64,000 bases of DNA. It comes from Spirometra erinaceieuropaei (Eukaryota; Platyhelminthes; Cestoda; Diphyllobothriidea; Diphyllobothriidae). The stretch covers positions 938,268 to 1,002,267 of the forward strand of contig CACRXP010000177.1 in the NCBI GenBank assembly GCA_902702965.1, in the 5' to 3' direction. The first letter of the stretch is position 1; each line of letters begins with the position of its first letter. Position numbers and translations under genes: made by a program. This document shows, one piece after another, positions 23,911-36,217 of the stretch. The notes under the pieces are model-generated. The model ran no database searches. It was not told where the DNA came from and saw only the letters and a list, made by a program, of their open reading frames with translations.

Positions 23911-25672
23911 GGCCATTTCGAGCGCTGCCCATATGCATGATTTACAAATATTAAGATTGCAAATTTTTGATCCCTTTAATTTTTTTGACTTCATTTTAAT
24001 TTTGACATACTCTAAGCCAAATAAACAAATCTGTGTCTCTTGCAGCTATCACAATTTGCCAAAGTTGCCTGAAAATGTATTCACATAGACAAAGCCTTCC
24101 TGCTAAATAGACACTACCCACAAAATAAAACCTGTTAAAAATAGATGAACTGGCATTGCCAAATCTGCCTCGTTTACGCGGCACACGTGCCAGTCTGTTC
24201 ATGGGAATCCATCTGCTTTCTGATGCTTTGCCAAAACACTGTGATTTACGGCTTTTCCGCCCACATTTCAGACGTCAGCATTTAAAATGTCTGCAATTTA
24301 CCAGACGCTTCAGCCTCATCCGGGTTGGCAAAGCGCCACAGGCATATCAAGACCACGCAGCACTGATTGAGCTGAACCAGTCTGAGATAAATATAGTGCT
24401 CTCCACAGTTTCTAAGCCCATCTCTTCATACAGTGAGTAGGTTGTGTGGATAAACATCCAAACACAACAAATTTAAGCAGAAAATGTAAATTCTGCACCG
24501 GGGATTTCACGTGGTGATCAAAACCTAAAGGACAAAGACGCTATCGCACTTACACAATTATTTACGCCGGAAGCGACAATAAAATATGTCACTTGGTAAG
24601 GATTTGATAGATTCGTGCGTGCAGGTAGTCGTCACTTGTTCATTTCAGTATTTCTTTTAAATTATTTAAAGCCACGTGAATAATGAATATGAAAATGTAG
24701 GTAGAATTTCGCCCTACTTTTCACTGTTAGAAATTCCGACAAAGCCGAGGGTGATTGAGGAGTCATCTCAGGTTTATTGGCTCTCATGAACCAGATGTAC
24801 CCAGCCTCGGGTTTGTAGAACCTTGGATTCAAACCCAAAACGTTCAGCTATTGAACTTTTACGAGTCTATTGTTCTACAGTTGGGATAAAGACCGTTTAC
24901 TGTAAGTTGGATCGGGAAATATTCAAAACAGTAATATGGGTTTCCCTGACCTAATCAGCCAATTACCATCTCCCCAAACGGTTGGCCCACTTATAACCTA
25001 CTAGGGCACTCCTCCGTGAGAATTAATAAAGCATTCTTGTTGCTGTGGTTCTCATTCGGGTACTGCAACGTGGTGGTAACAATAGCTCTATCATAGTGTA
25101 AAAATACGCCCGATTAACTTTTAATTAAGGCATATCTGACTAGTGTTAATTAATGGAAGGTTTGAATGAAATGTGGAGTGCTGTGGACAAAAAATGACAA
25201 TATTTCAAACAAAACCTCCCGGTCGTGACAACAAAATGATTTTGGCGCACCTTTTTGACTGCAGTCTGTGAGTGAATGATAATTACTTCCGAGCTCTCGT
25301 TTAAGAAATCAAATTCAGTTGCCTTTGAAGGCACAAAGGGGCAGATGTGTGCACGACTGTGTCTCAAATTGAGCATGTGAACACTGTGGACAGGGAGGAT
25401 GACCACGGGTTTTCTAGTTGACCCGTCTAATGAGGGCCATTAACCGCCCTTACCGAAGGCTTGCTGTCGCATAAATTCAACACAGCAGGTTGGCAGCTTG
25501 ATTTGTATTTCTTTGCTCGCGGACATAACATGCTTCTCGGATATCGTGTTCAAGAATGAACTTTTTGACGGCGTATCTTTAACTGGATTTCCATGCGCAT
25601 ATCATGCGGGCGTTTCTTTAGCCTTCATTACGGTTTCGTGCAAACCGGCAGACAAAATTGATCACTGTTTTA
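23911..25672. other. No gene recognised; possible degenerate SINE near 24760-24860
   Basis: On the minus strand, GGGTTTGAATCCAAGG near 24825-24840 resembles a pol III B box, and flanking sequence is loosely SINE-like. Otherwise short open frames only (24156-24440, 25146-25406) with no motif. Confidence 0.3.
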
Positions 25673-26215
25673 CAGTAAGTGACCGATCTCATGAAATGTT
25701 GACTGAAATTTTAAAATGCGTTCACGATAAAGGAGGATCACTTGGGCGAGGTTGTAATTCTGATTATCTTGCGGCATAATCCTATAGCATTTCGAACTCG
25801 AAAGGATGTCAGCTTTTCAGTACACTGCTTTTCAATGTCCCGTAGAAGCTGCACTTAGTACAAAATGACTACTTAATAAGCATGCATTTTTCACAAAGAT
25901 TTTCGATGGCCTGGCGAATTCAAATCCATTTTATGGAAACCATAAACAAAATCAGACTTTATTTCAGTCGTCTGATAGAAAATGCCGTCATCCTTATATT
26001 TTATAAATGTTGAAGAAGTATATTTAGATTTTAAAAAAGTTTCTAATTGTGAGATTTTTCAAGACCGCCAATGTCCATTGACATAACATCGTACCTGTGC
26101 GTTTATCACTGCTCCTCGTGCAATGAGCAACATAAAGCGCATCCAATGAAAACGTTTATGGGCTCTGTTAAGTATTTTTTTAAAAGGAATAGAAGAACAC
26201 ATGATTATCCATACG
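25673..26215. mobile_element. Fold-back MITE, left half (subfamily A)
   Basis: CAGTAAGTGACCGATCTC, preceded by TTTTA (TA flank), opens an arm that runs through ATGACTACTTAATAAGC and the centre (GAGCAACATAAAGCGCATC) and stops near 26215. The right arm is missing, so this copy cannot fold back. Confidence 0.65.
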
Positions 26216-27652
26216 CGGAGGGCGGGTGGATACGTACACAATCGAAATAGGGATTTCAGGGAACCAGAACTGTCCTGTTTGGTCGGAACGCGTTAAAATC
26301 GTACACTCGATTTCAAAACAGGTGTCTCGCAAATGACGGGTTACCGATGTGTGTTTGACATGAACTTTCAAAAAACATGCAACTGACAAACCGCCCAATA
26401 TTTCAAGAAGGAGAAAGAAACGTGTTTTTACTTTCACAGGTGTTATAGTCGTAATCAAAACCAATCTGCAGTCGGTTCTTACACCCTAACCAGCACTGCA
26501 CCGATTCAAATAAAATAATATCCTTAGTTAAAGAACGAAATACAGTGGAAAACAATAAACAAATGTGAGATGATTTTCCCGTTGCTCATCTGTGTTTGTT
26601 AATAGTAGCACTCATAATTGGAAATATCTTTATTGAAGGGCTGTTCAAAATTGTTGACCAATAGCAAGTTACTGTGGCCTTTACATTAACGATTCCCCGC
26701 TGGATCTTTACCTCATGTGAGTTTCGCAGATGAGTGACTTGTAATGCGGGACCCTCATACATTCGGTGCAATCTTAATAAGTGGATAATTATTTGTGAAA
26801 AATTAGTTTTGGAGGCCTGATCACATGGTAACTGTGAATTAGCTAATAAACGTCGAACTCTTCTCTAATTAGGAACATTCAAAGTCTTTAAGAATGCTTT
26901 TTGCATTAGATGACAGTTGTTTTAAACAATAAGTAATGTCCGGCAATGCGGACGACGTAATTTTTATACCGCCTGTTAGCGTTCGACACACCCAACTGGC
27001 CAGTAGTTTGCTCACGTACCGGGTCACATTTAAAACTTGTCAAACGATGAGACCTGCCGCTGTCCAGAGAGTTGGGTTCGGTGATGAGCTACAGGTGATA
27101 TTTATTTTAAATAGCTAATGCTTAGGCTGCAATTGCAGTATTCTACTTTGCATATCAACAAATTCCCGATAGCAGTCCGAGTCAAAATTATTGAAATATG
27201 CCGAGAACGTACTGTGCAACAGGCGTGAACCTTCCATCTACGCTCACTACACGAGACCTTCCTCCAGGCATTCAGAACGCCGACAACAGTTCTCTTAAGG
27301 ACGCGGCTCGAGATGACAAAGTGTGTCTTTATTTCATTTTAAGTTTTGACACCAAAAACAGAGAGCCGAAGGACAGAATCGGTGGCGATCTAGTGAACAC
27401 CTCGAATATCTACGGAGTACAAAATGGCCTACTATATGTGTTTAAGTAGGTTGTGTTATATTCTATGATCTCCTCAGCAAACGACATGCCGAAACGATGT
27501 AGCTCATATAAAATGGCTTCTTTCGTCTTTAGAAGTAATTGGCTTGACAGTGTGAACCCCATGGATGGTGACCTACACGTGAATTAATGTACAATGATAG
27601 AAAGTTTGTCGGAATTGATATTGTCGACAACATGAGGATTTCCAATGGCAGG
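26216..27652. other. No gene recognised
   Basis: Unique-looking sequence. Small frames at 26180-26464 (minus) and 27198-27449 (plus) carry no recognisable motifs. Confidence 0.4.
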
Positions 27653-28026
27653 GGGCGCTCACCGATCGTTCATACGGAACTAACTCGTTCCGTTGTGCCT
27701 TACGGGCTCTCTCTCAAGTCAAACCAACAGCCGCACATCGGCGCATAATATAAGCAGAATGGCATTACCGACAAAGACGGGGGAGACTGGAATGGCCATT
27801 TCTGGCTTATTAGCTGTCGTCAGCCAGTCATACCCAAGCCCGAAATGTGGAACACCCGAGGCTCGAACTCGCGACCTGTTAGTAAGAAGTCCACGCCTCT
27901 AACCACTGGACCACGAGCACGTTGTCCTGTCGGTTTTCGATCAGGAATATACAATGGTAGGGGGCGCTCACCGATCGTTCTTACGGAACTCCCACGTTCC
28001 GTTGTGTCTTACGGGCTCTCTCTCGA
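27653..28026 (-). repeat. tRNA-related SINE flanked by direct repeats
   Basis: Minus-strand 27925-27845 reads as a tRNA-like sequence: box A TGGTCCAGTGGTTAGAGGC, box B GAGTTCGAGCCTC, followed by GGGTGTTCCAC. Two direct copies of the GGGGGCGCTCACCGATCG...GGGCTCTCTCTC module (27656-27716 and 27961-28024) flank it, about 305 bp apart, so the locus looks like a tandem or chained SINE. Matching modules occur at 1-372. Confidence 0.65.
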
Positions 28027-29106
28027 GGATTTCCAACTCAAATCGCAGGGCAGGGGTGGACAACTTTATTGACGTTTAAGAGCGTGAAAGACGCTCTGCA
28101 GGCAGTTGCTGCAAGCTGTCTCTATGGGTAAATTGTTTTGCCCTCTGTTCGCCCTTGAGGTTATTAGTCCCCAGAGCGTGTGTGCGCCTTCTCTCTGGCC
28201 CAATTAGTGTTCGCCAGCCAATCAGCGAAGAAGCAGCGTTGATTGGTTTCAAGCCCCTGCGAGGCTAGTGACAGGCCTAGCGTGGCCCCAGCAGCGAATT
28301 GGCAAGGAGCGTTAGGCGGACAGAAGGGCAGGTAGACAAAGCGGCAGAGGTCAAGGGAGCGGGCAGCCACAGACCTGCGATGAATTTACCGCATTCTCCA
28401 ATTTTGCACCTTCCTGTTCCCGGGGCCAGGACAGAGTCACGAAGAGCGGAAATGGCATTAGAAGCATTGATTGACAAAGTGAAAGAGCTCATCCGCGCGT
28501 GCCACACGTCCTGGGTTCGCGCACAATTGACCAGGTCCTCATAGGAACAAGAGCTCTTCGGCCCGGATCTCAGCCCAAAGGGAATGTCATACAGGTCAAA
28601 TAAAGAAGGAGACACTGCAGCCCAAATCTCCGTCCTGAACAAAAATCCGAATTATCTCGTCAGTTGAAAGTCTTCGAAGCCGCGGCTTTTAGTGCGGTAT
28701 TATATTTTAAGAGCGCCTTACAGTGTGTAGAGTGAGGAAGATGCGCAGAGTGCTCTGAGACCCAGTCCACACAGTCGATCTCTCTCTCCCTATTTTCACT
28801 CTTGTCGTTCGATGTAGTGCATGGTCGTGAGTGCCCGACAGAGGTCAATAGGCCGTCCCTGCGTGCTACAAGCCGGGTTTTCACACACAAAGGGTGCTCG
28901 GACCGGACCTCGCATGCGTTAGACTATCACAGAGTCCGCATTAGCGTTAGCGACCGTTGCACCTTGTTCACCGGTCTCCCCAGTCAGTATCTCCATAGAA
29001 ATACAGACAGAGGATTAACTGAGAGGCCCTAGTTATACCGAAATTCGGTGACCTTCCAAATCATGACATCTGATTTGTCGTAGGAGATTTAAGCGCATCG
29101 TATTTA
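28027..29106. other. GC-richer stretch without a recognised gene
   Basis: More GC-rich than its surroundings. Open frames lie on both strands (28277-28642 minus, 28299-28544 plus), overlap, and have no family motif. On the minus strand AACGTCAATAAAGTTGTCC near 28070-28052 could be a poly(A) signal of an old retroelement. No reverse transcriptase or gag signature was found. Confidence 0.3.
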
Positions 29107-30897
29107 CAGTAGATGTGCTTACTCTCATGAAATGCTAACCAAAAATCTGAAATGCGTTTCCCACCTGAAAAGATTACTAAAGGAGGGCTGTAATATTAAT
29201 TACTCCTCAGCATAATCCCAAGATATTGCAGATACTTCGGAATTTCGGATTCTGAATGAAATTCCTTTCGGTGCCTGCAAAAACTACAGTTTGCAAAAAA
29301 TGCTCACTTAGGTAGAAGTGCGTGACCGATCTCCAGAAATGTTAGCCAAAACTCTGGAATGCGTGTCCGATTTGGAAGGATTACTTAAGTGGGGTTTTAC
29401 ACTGATTTTCGTTCAGCATAACCCTATAACATTTCGGACTCGCCAGGACGTCGGCTTTTGAATGCACTTCTTTTTGACCTCCTGTAGAATCCACACTCGG
29501 AAAAAGATGGCTACTTAAGTAGTATGCATTTTTTCTATTGGTTTTCAGTGGTCGTATAAATTCAAATATATTTTACAGAAAACTTGCACAAAAATATGCT
29601 TTCTTTTGCTTATTTGGGAGGGAATCACATTGTCTTCATATTTCATATCCGAAGAAAGTGTCTAATTAGGTTCTAAATAGTTTCTATTTATGAGGTTTTT
29701 AAGACCGTGCGATGTCTATGTATGCGAGACCTCACATGTCTGTTTATTAATGCTCCTCGTAAATATGTGATTTTCCTTACGCGAAGTGCATGAACCTTGT
29801 AGACTGAAATTGCCAAACGCTGATGCAATGGCAGATCAGGCTGAAAATTATTCGGAAATCGGGAAACTTTTCTAAAACCTAAATACACACTTTCTTCGGG
29901 CATAAAATATGAAAACAATGTGATTTCCTCCCAAATGAGCAAAAACAAAGCATATTATTGTGAAGTTTTCTGTAAAATATATTTTAATTTATAAGAGCAC
30001 CGAAAATCAATAGAAAAAATGCATTCTAATTAAGTAGCCATTTTTTTTCGGGTGTGGATTCTGCAGGAGGTCAAAAAGAATCGCATTCGAAATTCGACAT
30101 CCTGGCGAGTCCGAAATGTTATAGAGTTATGCCGCATGATAATCAGTATAACAACGCCACTTAAGTAATCCTTCCTTATCGAGAACGCATTCGAAAATTT
30201 TAACCGACACTTCATGAGATCAGTCACGCACTGGATGTATTTTTCTCATTGATTATTGGCGTCCTTAAAATCCAAGCAAATGTCTTAAAAACATTCGTAA
30301 AAATATTCATTCTTTTACTTATTTGGTAGACGCTCGCGTTCTCTTTAAATTTTATGCTTTAAGAAATGGTGTAATTGGGTTTTAGAAAACGTTTCCTATT
30401 TCCCGAATAATTTCGACCCCAACCTGCCGTTACACCTGCATTCAGAGTTTCGAAACTACGAGATGTATATTTTCTGACCACGGAAAATCACACCTTTCTT
30501 TATGCCATTAAGAAAATACCATATCTCGTTTATAAGATTCAGCAGTGGATTTGAGGTTTATTCTAAGCTTTACATGCAACATCAGTAAATGCAGAGATAC
30601 GACGTTTTACGAACGGGAATTCCTACAAAATCTCATGAATAAAAAATTTCTTAAAGCCAGCACTACACTATCAACAAGTTAAAAATTTGAAGAAAAGTTG
30701 GTCGAATAGTTTATAGAGTGTGGTTTTCGCAGGCACCGGAAGTAAGTTCGTTCGGAAGCTGGTATCCCCAACTAACTGAAATATCTGGGATTATGCTATA
30801 GGATAATTAGTCTTATGACCTTTCTTAATTAGTCTTTCGGGGTCGGAAACTCATTTCAGAATTTCGGTTTGTATTTCATGAGTTGGCAGGTCTACTG
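29107..30897. mobile_element. Fold-back MITE (subfamily B) interrupted by a subfamily A copy
   Basis: The outer ends are CAGTAGATGTGCTTACTC (preceded by TTTA) and TTGGCAGGTCTACTG. The left arm breaks at about 29314 within ATGCTCACTTAGGTA and resumes at about 30234 with GATGTATTTTTCTCATTG, exactly the sequence that is continuous in intact B copies (for example 15470-15510). Removing the inner element leaves an ~870-bp fold-back element. Confidence 0.75.
29315..30233. mobile_element. Fold-back MITE (subfamily A) nested in subfamily B
   Basis: Ends AAGTGCGTGACCGATCTC and GAGATCAGTCACGCACT, with typical A arms (GAAATGTTAGCCAAAACTC / TTTTAACCGACACTTCATG) and centre. The terminal CAGT has decayed to GAAGT on the left. 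About 919 bp, slightly shorter than 7778-8760. It inserted after the surrounding B element. Confidence 0.75.
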
Positions 30898-31059
30898 CAT
30901 TATAGTGAGAGTCGACTTCACTCTCTCCTCCCCCGCTCATGTGTGTGCGCCACACACGACATAATTAGGCATCAGTTTGCACTAAGAACACACTTCCCAT
31001 AAAAAAAACTGAGAGGTTCCTGCTTTGTTTGTGGTGCAGTAATTGGTGGAGAGATGCGA

Positions 31060-33500
31060 GGTGGTGGTGTTTTGCTCCGCAGTGTTAAAACGCAGGTTTT
31101 CGTGAGGACTCGTAAGGTCGAGTAGGCTGATGCGTCGACTGATGGTTTGTGTGTAGCGCTGTTAGTCTAGGTGAGGGCGGCATGCTCATTTCGGTGTTCC
31201 TTACAGTGGGTTTCCTATCTCAATGCGATGGCTTTGCAGGAGGTCGACCAGGCCGATACGTGCTGTGGAGGAGCGATCGCATTGGAGAGAGCTTGAAATC
31301 GAGTCCACATTACTGTTAGTAGAAGAGGTGGTAGTGGCTGGGCTTCAAGAATGTCCTCGGCAGTTGAAACGACGGTAGACGTCGTCCTCATCGCCTGGGG
31401 AGTCTTGAAAAGCTGTGGCGGCGGCGGTGGCGGCTGCAGGTTATCAGGAGTTTGTCTTCCGGCGAGGATGGTGGTTGCTGTCGTCGGCATCATAGAGGTT
31501 TCTAAAGATATGTTGATAGATGCATTTTCGGAGGCAGTAGGCGAAATTGTCTTCCTGCCGTTGCACTAGGTCCGCGGATGTCCGACGAGCGCGATTCACA
31601 CGCGAAATGTCCCTTCTCAGCGTTTGCATGATAGAGGGGATTGGGTTTTGGGGTCTCAGGTCCACAGCCCTTGGGGAACGCCAGCCGCATGTTGACTTTT
31701 GTAACGGTAATAACGTTGGTGTCGTAAACTGCAGCTCCGCCTACCACTGCTCTTTTTCGCATTGCCCGGTCTTGTGGGAGGTTCTTCGAGGTCTTTCGGC
31801 CACTTTGCAGTTGCATAAGAGGTGGTTTTATGCGCCTTGTAGTGGTTTCTTTTCCTCCTTGTCGACAAGCACTCCTTAGCGAAGTCGTCGAGGAAGATCC
31901 ATTTGGGTAGTGCTCGTCATCAATTATCGCGTGGTGGACTCTTCAGCGCAGTTGCGGTTGCCTCAGCATGGCGTGAATGTTGAGAATTACGGTTCGTCCG
32001 GTGATTCCTGCGTCGACGTTTTTGTCTTGTCACTTCAGCTTTTATGTCCTTCAAAGTCAGCCGAGGTGAAAGTGATTACATGACCTCGCTTGACCTTCAT
32101 ATACGGTCCATCTCTCCGCCCCTTACAGTGCTGTTTTTAAGATTTCAGCTTTGTACATTTTCGGATGGGGTCCGTGGGGATCTCAAATCGAGTCCAGCAG
32201 CCGGTCGTATGTCTGGTGCGTTTTGGATATCCGATGTGCAACATCTATCTTCCAATCTGGTGTTGCGCAAGAGTGCCCTGACTAAATGGTCGGACTTGTC
32301 TACTGTTTTGATTTAAATTGCATGCTCGGTGTTCGACATCGGCTGATGCGGGATCACCTTCTTAGTTGTGTTGATATCCACTCAAAGTTTGCGCAACGCA
32401 AGGCGAAAAAGCCCGTGTTCGTTGCATGTCGGGTCCTGTAGCGGTGTTGAGCAAGTAGTTATCCGAGAGCAGCAGATCATGGACAGTGACAGTGTAGAGT
32501 CGTGTAAGGACCTGCGTGCGAATGATTTTAACAAGCCCGTCGTCTGTTCCATAGATGACAATGATGTCCGGACGCTCTTCACAGCAACCGTCCCTCAGCG
32601 TGACAGAGAACATGAGACTGAAGAGGGAGGGACGACTATGCAGCCCTGCTCCGCCCCTCTAGTTATCGCGGATGCTTTTGAAACTGCCCCCCTGTGTGGG
32701 GTTCTTGTTGTCATCCCGTCTTGAAGCTGTAGTGCAGTTAGAATGAATGCTAAAGATCTGGTGAAGGACCCCAAGCTTCTGTGGCATACAAATAATACCT
32801 AATATACTTATTTAAGTGGGTTTTAGCCCGACACGATTACTTCGGGTTTGTGTTTCAGCGTACAGGGTTGGATCGTCTGTTGTAGACGGTCTGTTGCATT
32901 ATCTGCAATGATCTTGGCTCACATAGTTGAGAAGCCATCGTTGTAGACGTTTACTTTTTACTTTTTTTAAATTTCCCGCCTACTTTCGGCTGCTATGTGT
33001 CAATGCATTAAAACTCATCCGCCCGAAAAATGAATTTACCAGTTATCTATACTTATTTTGCCCTTTCCCTATGCATATATAGGCGCCTCTGCCGTAAAAC
33101 CCCTATTACCACCCTTCCCGTAAAGCAAGCACCTCTGGCTGGTCGTGCGTCTTTGGGGTCCCCCACCCGATCAGTGCCGAATGAATTACTCAGGACATCG
33201 GAGTGCCTGCACTATTCTCCACGGTCAGTATTGAAGACCTTCATTGGGTCAAATAAGATGGTGTTAATCTGGGATCATAATTTCTGCTGTTAGTGGGTGA
33301 TGAATGCCATGTCGACGAATTGCTGGCGTCGTCGGATTCTACGGCGATTCCCAGAGATAAGTCCTTGTTTCCAAATGAAGAATTTTGACACTCCTGTAAA
33401 ACTGGTCTATGTGAATAAACATTAAGTCTTTTATCTTCTCACGATAGCTGCGTTGCGGTATACCGTAGCCAAAGCTGGTAGTCTTCCTGCGCCCACCTGT
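31060..33500 (-). pseudogene. LINE (non-LTR retrotransposon) 3' portion: RT palm to zinc-finger tail, split by a MITE
   Basis: Reading the minus strand from about 33500 down, weak RT fingers sequence (about 33400-33187) is interrupted by the MITE at 32749-33178. It continues with LQDGMTTRTPHRGAVSKAS and a TRGAEQGC block (32725-32640), then MFSVTLRDGCCEERPDI and VHDLLLSDNYLLNTATGPDM (32613-32400), where the usual FADD catalytic motif is altered to LLSDN. Downstream come a GAAVYDTNVITVTKV linker (about 31720) and degenerate C2H2 finger pieces such as CDRSSTARIGLVDLLQSH (about 31300-31230). Frames change often, so the copy is dead. The same family is at 56640-57600. The DGMTAR...VKQGC and TTVHDLLFADD signatures are known from flatworm LINEs; the clade name is left open. 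Confidence 0.7.
32749..33178 (+). mobile_element. Merlin-type MITE with 8-bp target-site duplication
   Basis: 430 bp bounded by GCTAAAGATCTGG on the left and CCCGATCAGTGCC on the right (imperfect terminal inverted repeats, compare GGTAACAATCGGG of the Merlin copy at 43371). It is flanked on both sides by GAATGAAT (32741-32748 and 33179-33186), a perfect 8-bp duplication as Merlin elements make. Internal subterminal motif GTAAAACCCCTATTACCAC at 33092-33110. No coding capacity. It interrupts the RT region of the LINE at 31060-33500. Confidence 0.85.
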
Positions 33501-33792
33501 AGAACGTCACTTCCTATTAAAGAGGCGAGACCAATGTCCCAAAACAAGCCCACACACGCCGAAAAGTAGGCCTATTTTACTCTGAACGGAATTCCGTTCC
33601 TAGCATCTGCTCATCAAAGAGAGGTTGTCACGTTCTTGAGGTCCAACGGCGTGGCCCATGACTCAACAGATATAATAGACTAGATACGACGGACAAATAT
33701 TTTAAGGGAAAACGAAAGGACGCAGCCAGTCAAGACGGGATGATGGCATACAGTGGTCAATAATTGGTGTAAAATCAACATAAATATACTGT

Positions 33793-34441
33793 CAGTGGCC
33801 GATCTCATGAAATTTTGGCCAAAATTCTGAAATGCATTTTCGATTACGAAGAATTGCTTAGGTGGGGTTGAAATACTGATTATCCCGAGGCATATTCCTA
33901 TAGTATTTCGTATTCGGCAGGATGTCGGCTTATAAATGTACTTCTTTGCAATCTTCTGTAGAAACCGTACTGGATAAAAGATGACTACTTAATTGGCATG
34001 CATTTTTTCACATTTATTTTCGATGATCCTACAAATTCAAACATATTTTATAAAAAAACATGAACAAAAGTATTCTTTCTTTCACTCGTTTGATAGAGAA
34101 TCACTTCATCTTCATATTTTATATTCGAAGAAAGAATATAATTAGGTTTTAGAAAAGTTTAATAATTCCCCAATAATTTGGAGCCTGATCAGCCGTTGCG
34201 TTAGCGCCTAGTAATTTCTGTCTACAAGGTGCATGCGTTCTGCGTAAGGAAAATCATATATTATTCTATGCCTTTGAAAAGATGTCATATTGAGTCCATA
34301 AAATTTTGCAATGGATGCGGACCATGTTTTACATTTCATGAGAAGCAGTGGTAAACGGACAGGTGCGATGCTGTATGAATAGACATCGCACGGTCTTGAA
34401 AAGTCTCATAATTAGAAACTTTTTTAAAACATAGTTATACG
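33793..34441. mobile_element. Fold-back MITE, right arm truncated (subfamily A)
   Basis: Left end CAGTGGCCGATCTCATGAAA, arm blocks (GAAATGCATTTTCGATTACG, ATTTTATATTCGAAGAAAG), centre (GCGTTAGCGCCTAGTAATTT, TGTTTTACATTTCATGAG). It is lost after CTCATAATTAGAAAC, near 34441. Confidence 0.7.
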
Positions 34442-35315
34442 TCTGATGTCAGCCTGGTGAGTCATCACTAAAACTCCATGAAGTAAGTGCATCGTAATAC
34501 CAAAGAACTCATTTGACGTCAATATTTCTCCTATGAGCTGATTTTTTCTGTGTATATGCGTACAAATATACATGACTGAAAAATGGCGCACACCGATTCT
34601 CTGGACTTCCCAGGCGTAGGCGGATGTGCGACTTAAGCGCAACTCCTCAAATCATTTCCTCGAAGCAGCCTCGAGGCAGGTAATCATATGCCTGATGTTG
34701 CACTTGCTCAACTTTTTGATTCGTTGTGACGACATCGATGAAACAGTTAAAAACACTCTTTTACGCCTCATTATTGGTTGTTAAACATCTGCCCCTAGCC
34801 CTAGAATTTGAACGCATTTATTCTTATTGATCTGCCGCACGCTAGCAACCGACGCTGGCAAAGCAGCTTACTGTTCTATTATGACAAATCTCGTGAGACA
34901 AAATGACTAATTCTGTGACATTTTGTTCCCCTGGTGGTAAGACCCGCCTGAGTTGATATCAGCTTGAACTTGTTTCTTTCTTAGATATTTGATGGTTAAA
35001 ATGCTGTGCATAATACGGCAGCCAAACATGGTGAGCTTTCAGAGGTTGAACATTCAGCAAACGTGAACGGCGACTGACATAACCAGAATGTCGGCGTCAG
35101 TCTCATAGCATCCCTGTCCAGATATCCGTATTTCTAAATAAGGTTGCTTTAGCAATGAAGGCGTAAAGATACTACATTTAGTATGTTCTTCTACAGAAAA
35201 GGGTCCGTTTGTAGCAGTGAATACACTTTCCACGGGCAATATAGCTAACTCGTCAATGTATTTATTGGTAAGTTACGCCACCTATTCTTAATGTTTGACG
35301 GGGCGTTCAATTATG
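34442..35315. other. No gene recognised
   Basis: Unique AT-rich sequence; small minus frames at 34424-34642 and 35054-35239 have no motif. Confidence 0.4.
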
Positions 35316-36217
35316 CAGTAGCTGATTTTTCTCAATAAATATTGGCGGAAATTCTCGAAACTGTTTTCGTTTAAAAATAATCAGTTAGGATGGATTGTAA
35401 TATTTATCATCCCGAAGCACAACTTCTATATACTTCATTAAGGACAAGAATGCTAGTTTTTTGATTTACTTCTTTTCCACGCCTAAAATGGCTGCACTTC
35501 ATAGAAATAGTTACTTGAACGTTTTTCATTTTTCTCATAAAGTTCCGATGCCCTTACAAATCCAAATATTTTTGCAAAAAGCACATACAAAGTTGTCCTC
35601 TTTTGCGCTCCTCCTCAAAGTTTGAGCTTGAAAAAGGCTATCTTTCGGATTAACAGATTTTGTAATTATGAGACTTTTAAGTCCAGGCAATTCCTATTCA
35701 TGCATTATTCTAGTCATCAACTTATTAATACTGTCTCACAACCACCTCGATATTTTATAAGTCGTATTTAGCATCTCATTTGTAGTTTAATTTGTGTTTT
35801 GTCTTATACGGAAAGTTGCGATATGTGGATTGAATACTCTAAGTGCAGTTTAAATTTAGCATTAGACAGGAATCGGAAAAGTTTTTGAAACCAAGAGGTA
35901 GTACAAAAATTTGACAAGAACATACTTTGCTATCCAATTAACACATTAATAGGCATTTTTAGGCATGCTTTCAGCAAGAAATTTTTACATCTAAAAGTGC
36001 ATCCTCAATCAATGAGGAAAATCTATACAATTCGAGTAAACAATTTTTGCAAATAACTGCAAGTAGGCTAGTTCAAGTGTTGCAATTTTCACAGTGATCG
36101 GAATCACCTGGGATAATGCTGCTTAAAACTAAGTAGTACAGCCCACTTAAAATAACTTCTAACCGAAAGCACATTTCGAAATTTCCGTTGACATTTCGTG
36201 AAAGAGATGAGCCACTG
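35316..36217. mobile_element. Fold-back MITE, diverged full-length copy
   Basis: CAGTAGCTGATTTTTCTC at the left and GAGATGAGCCACTG followed by TAAAAG at the right; arms recognisable (ATATTGGCGGAAATTCTCG / CGAAATTTCCGTTGACATTTC) but much mutated. 902 bp. Probably the oldest full-length member here. Confidence 0.65.

Noticed and set aside
28277..28642. 121-codon minus-strand gene
   Set aside because: Overlaps an equally open plus-strand frame in GC-rich sequence; no motif supports either.
31351..31879. Plus-strand frames with a glycine run and the opposite-strand proline run
   Set aside because: They are antisense or shifted shadows of the LINE C-terminal region on the minus strand.
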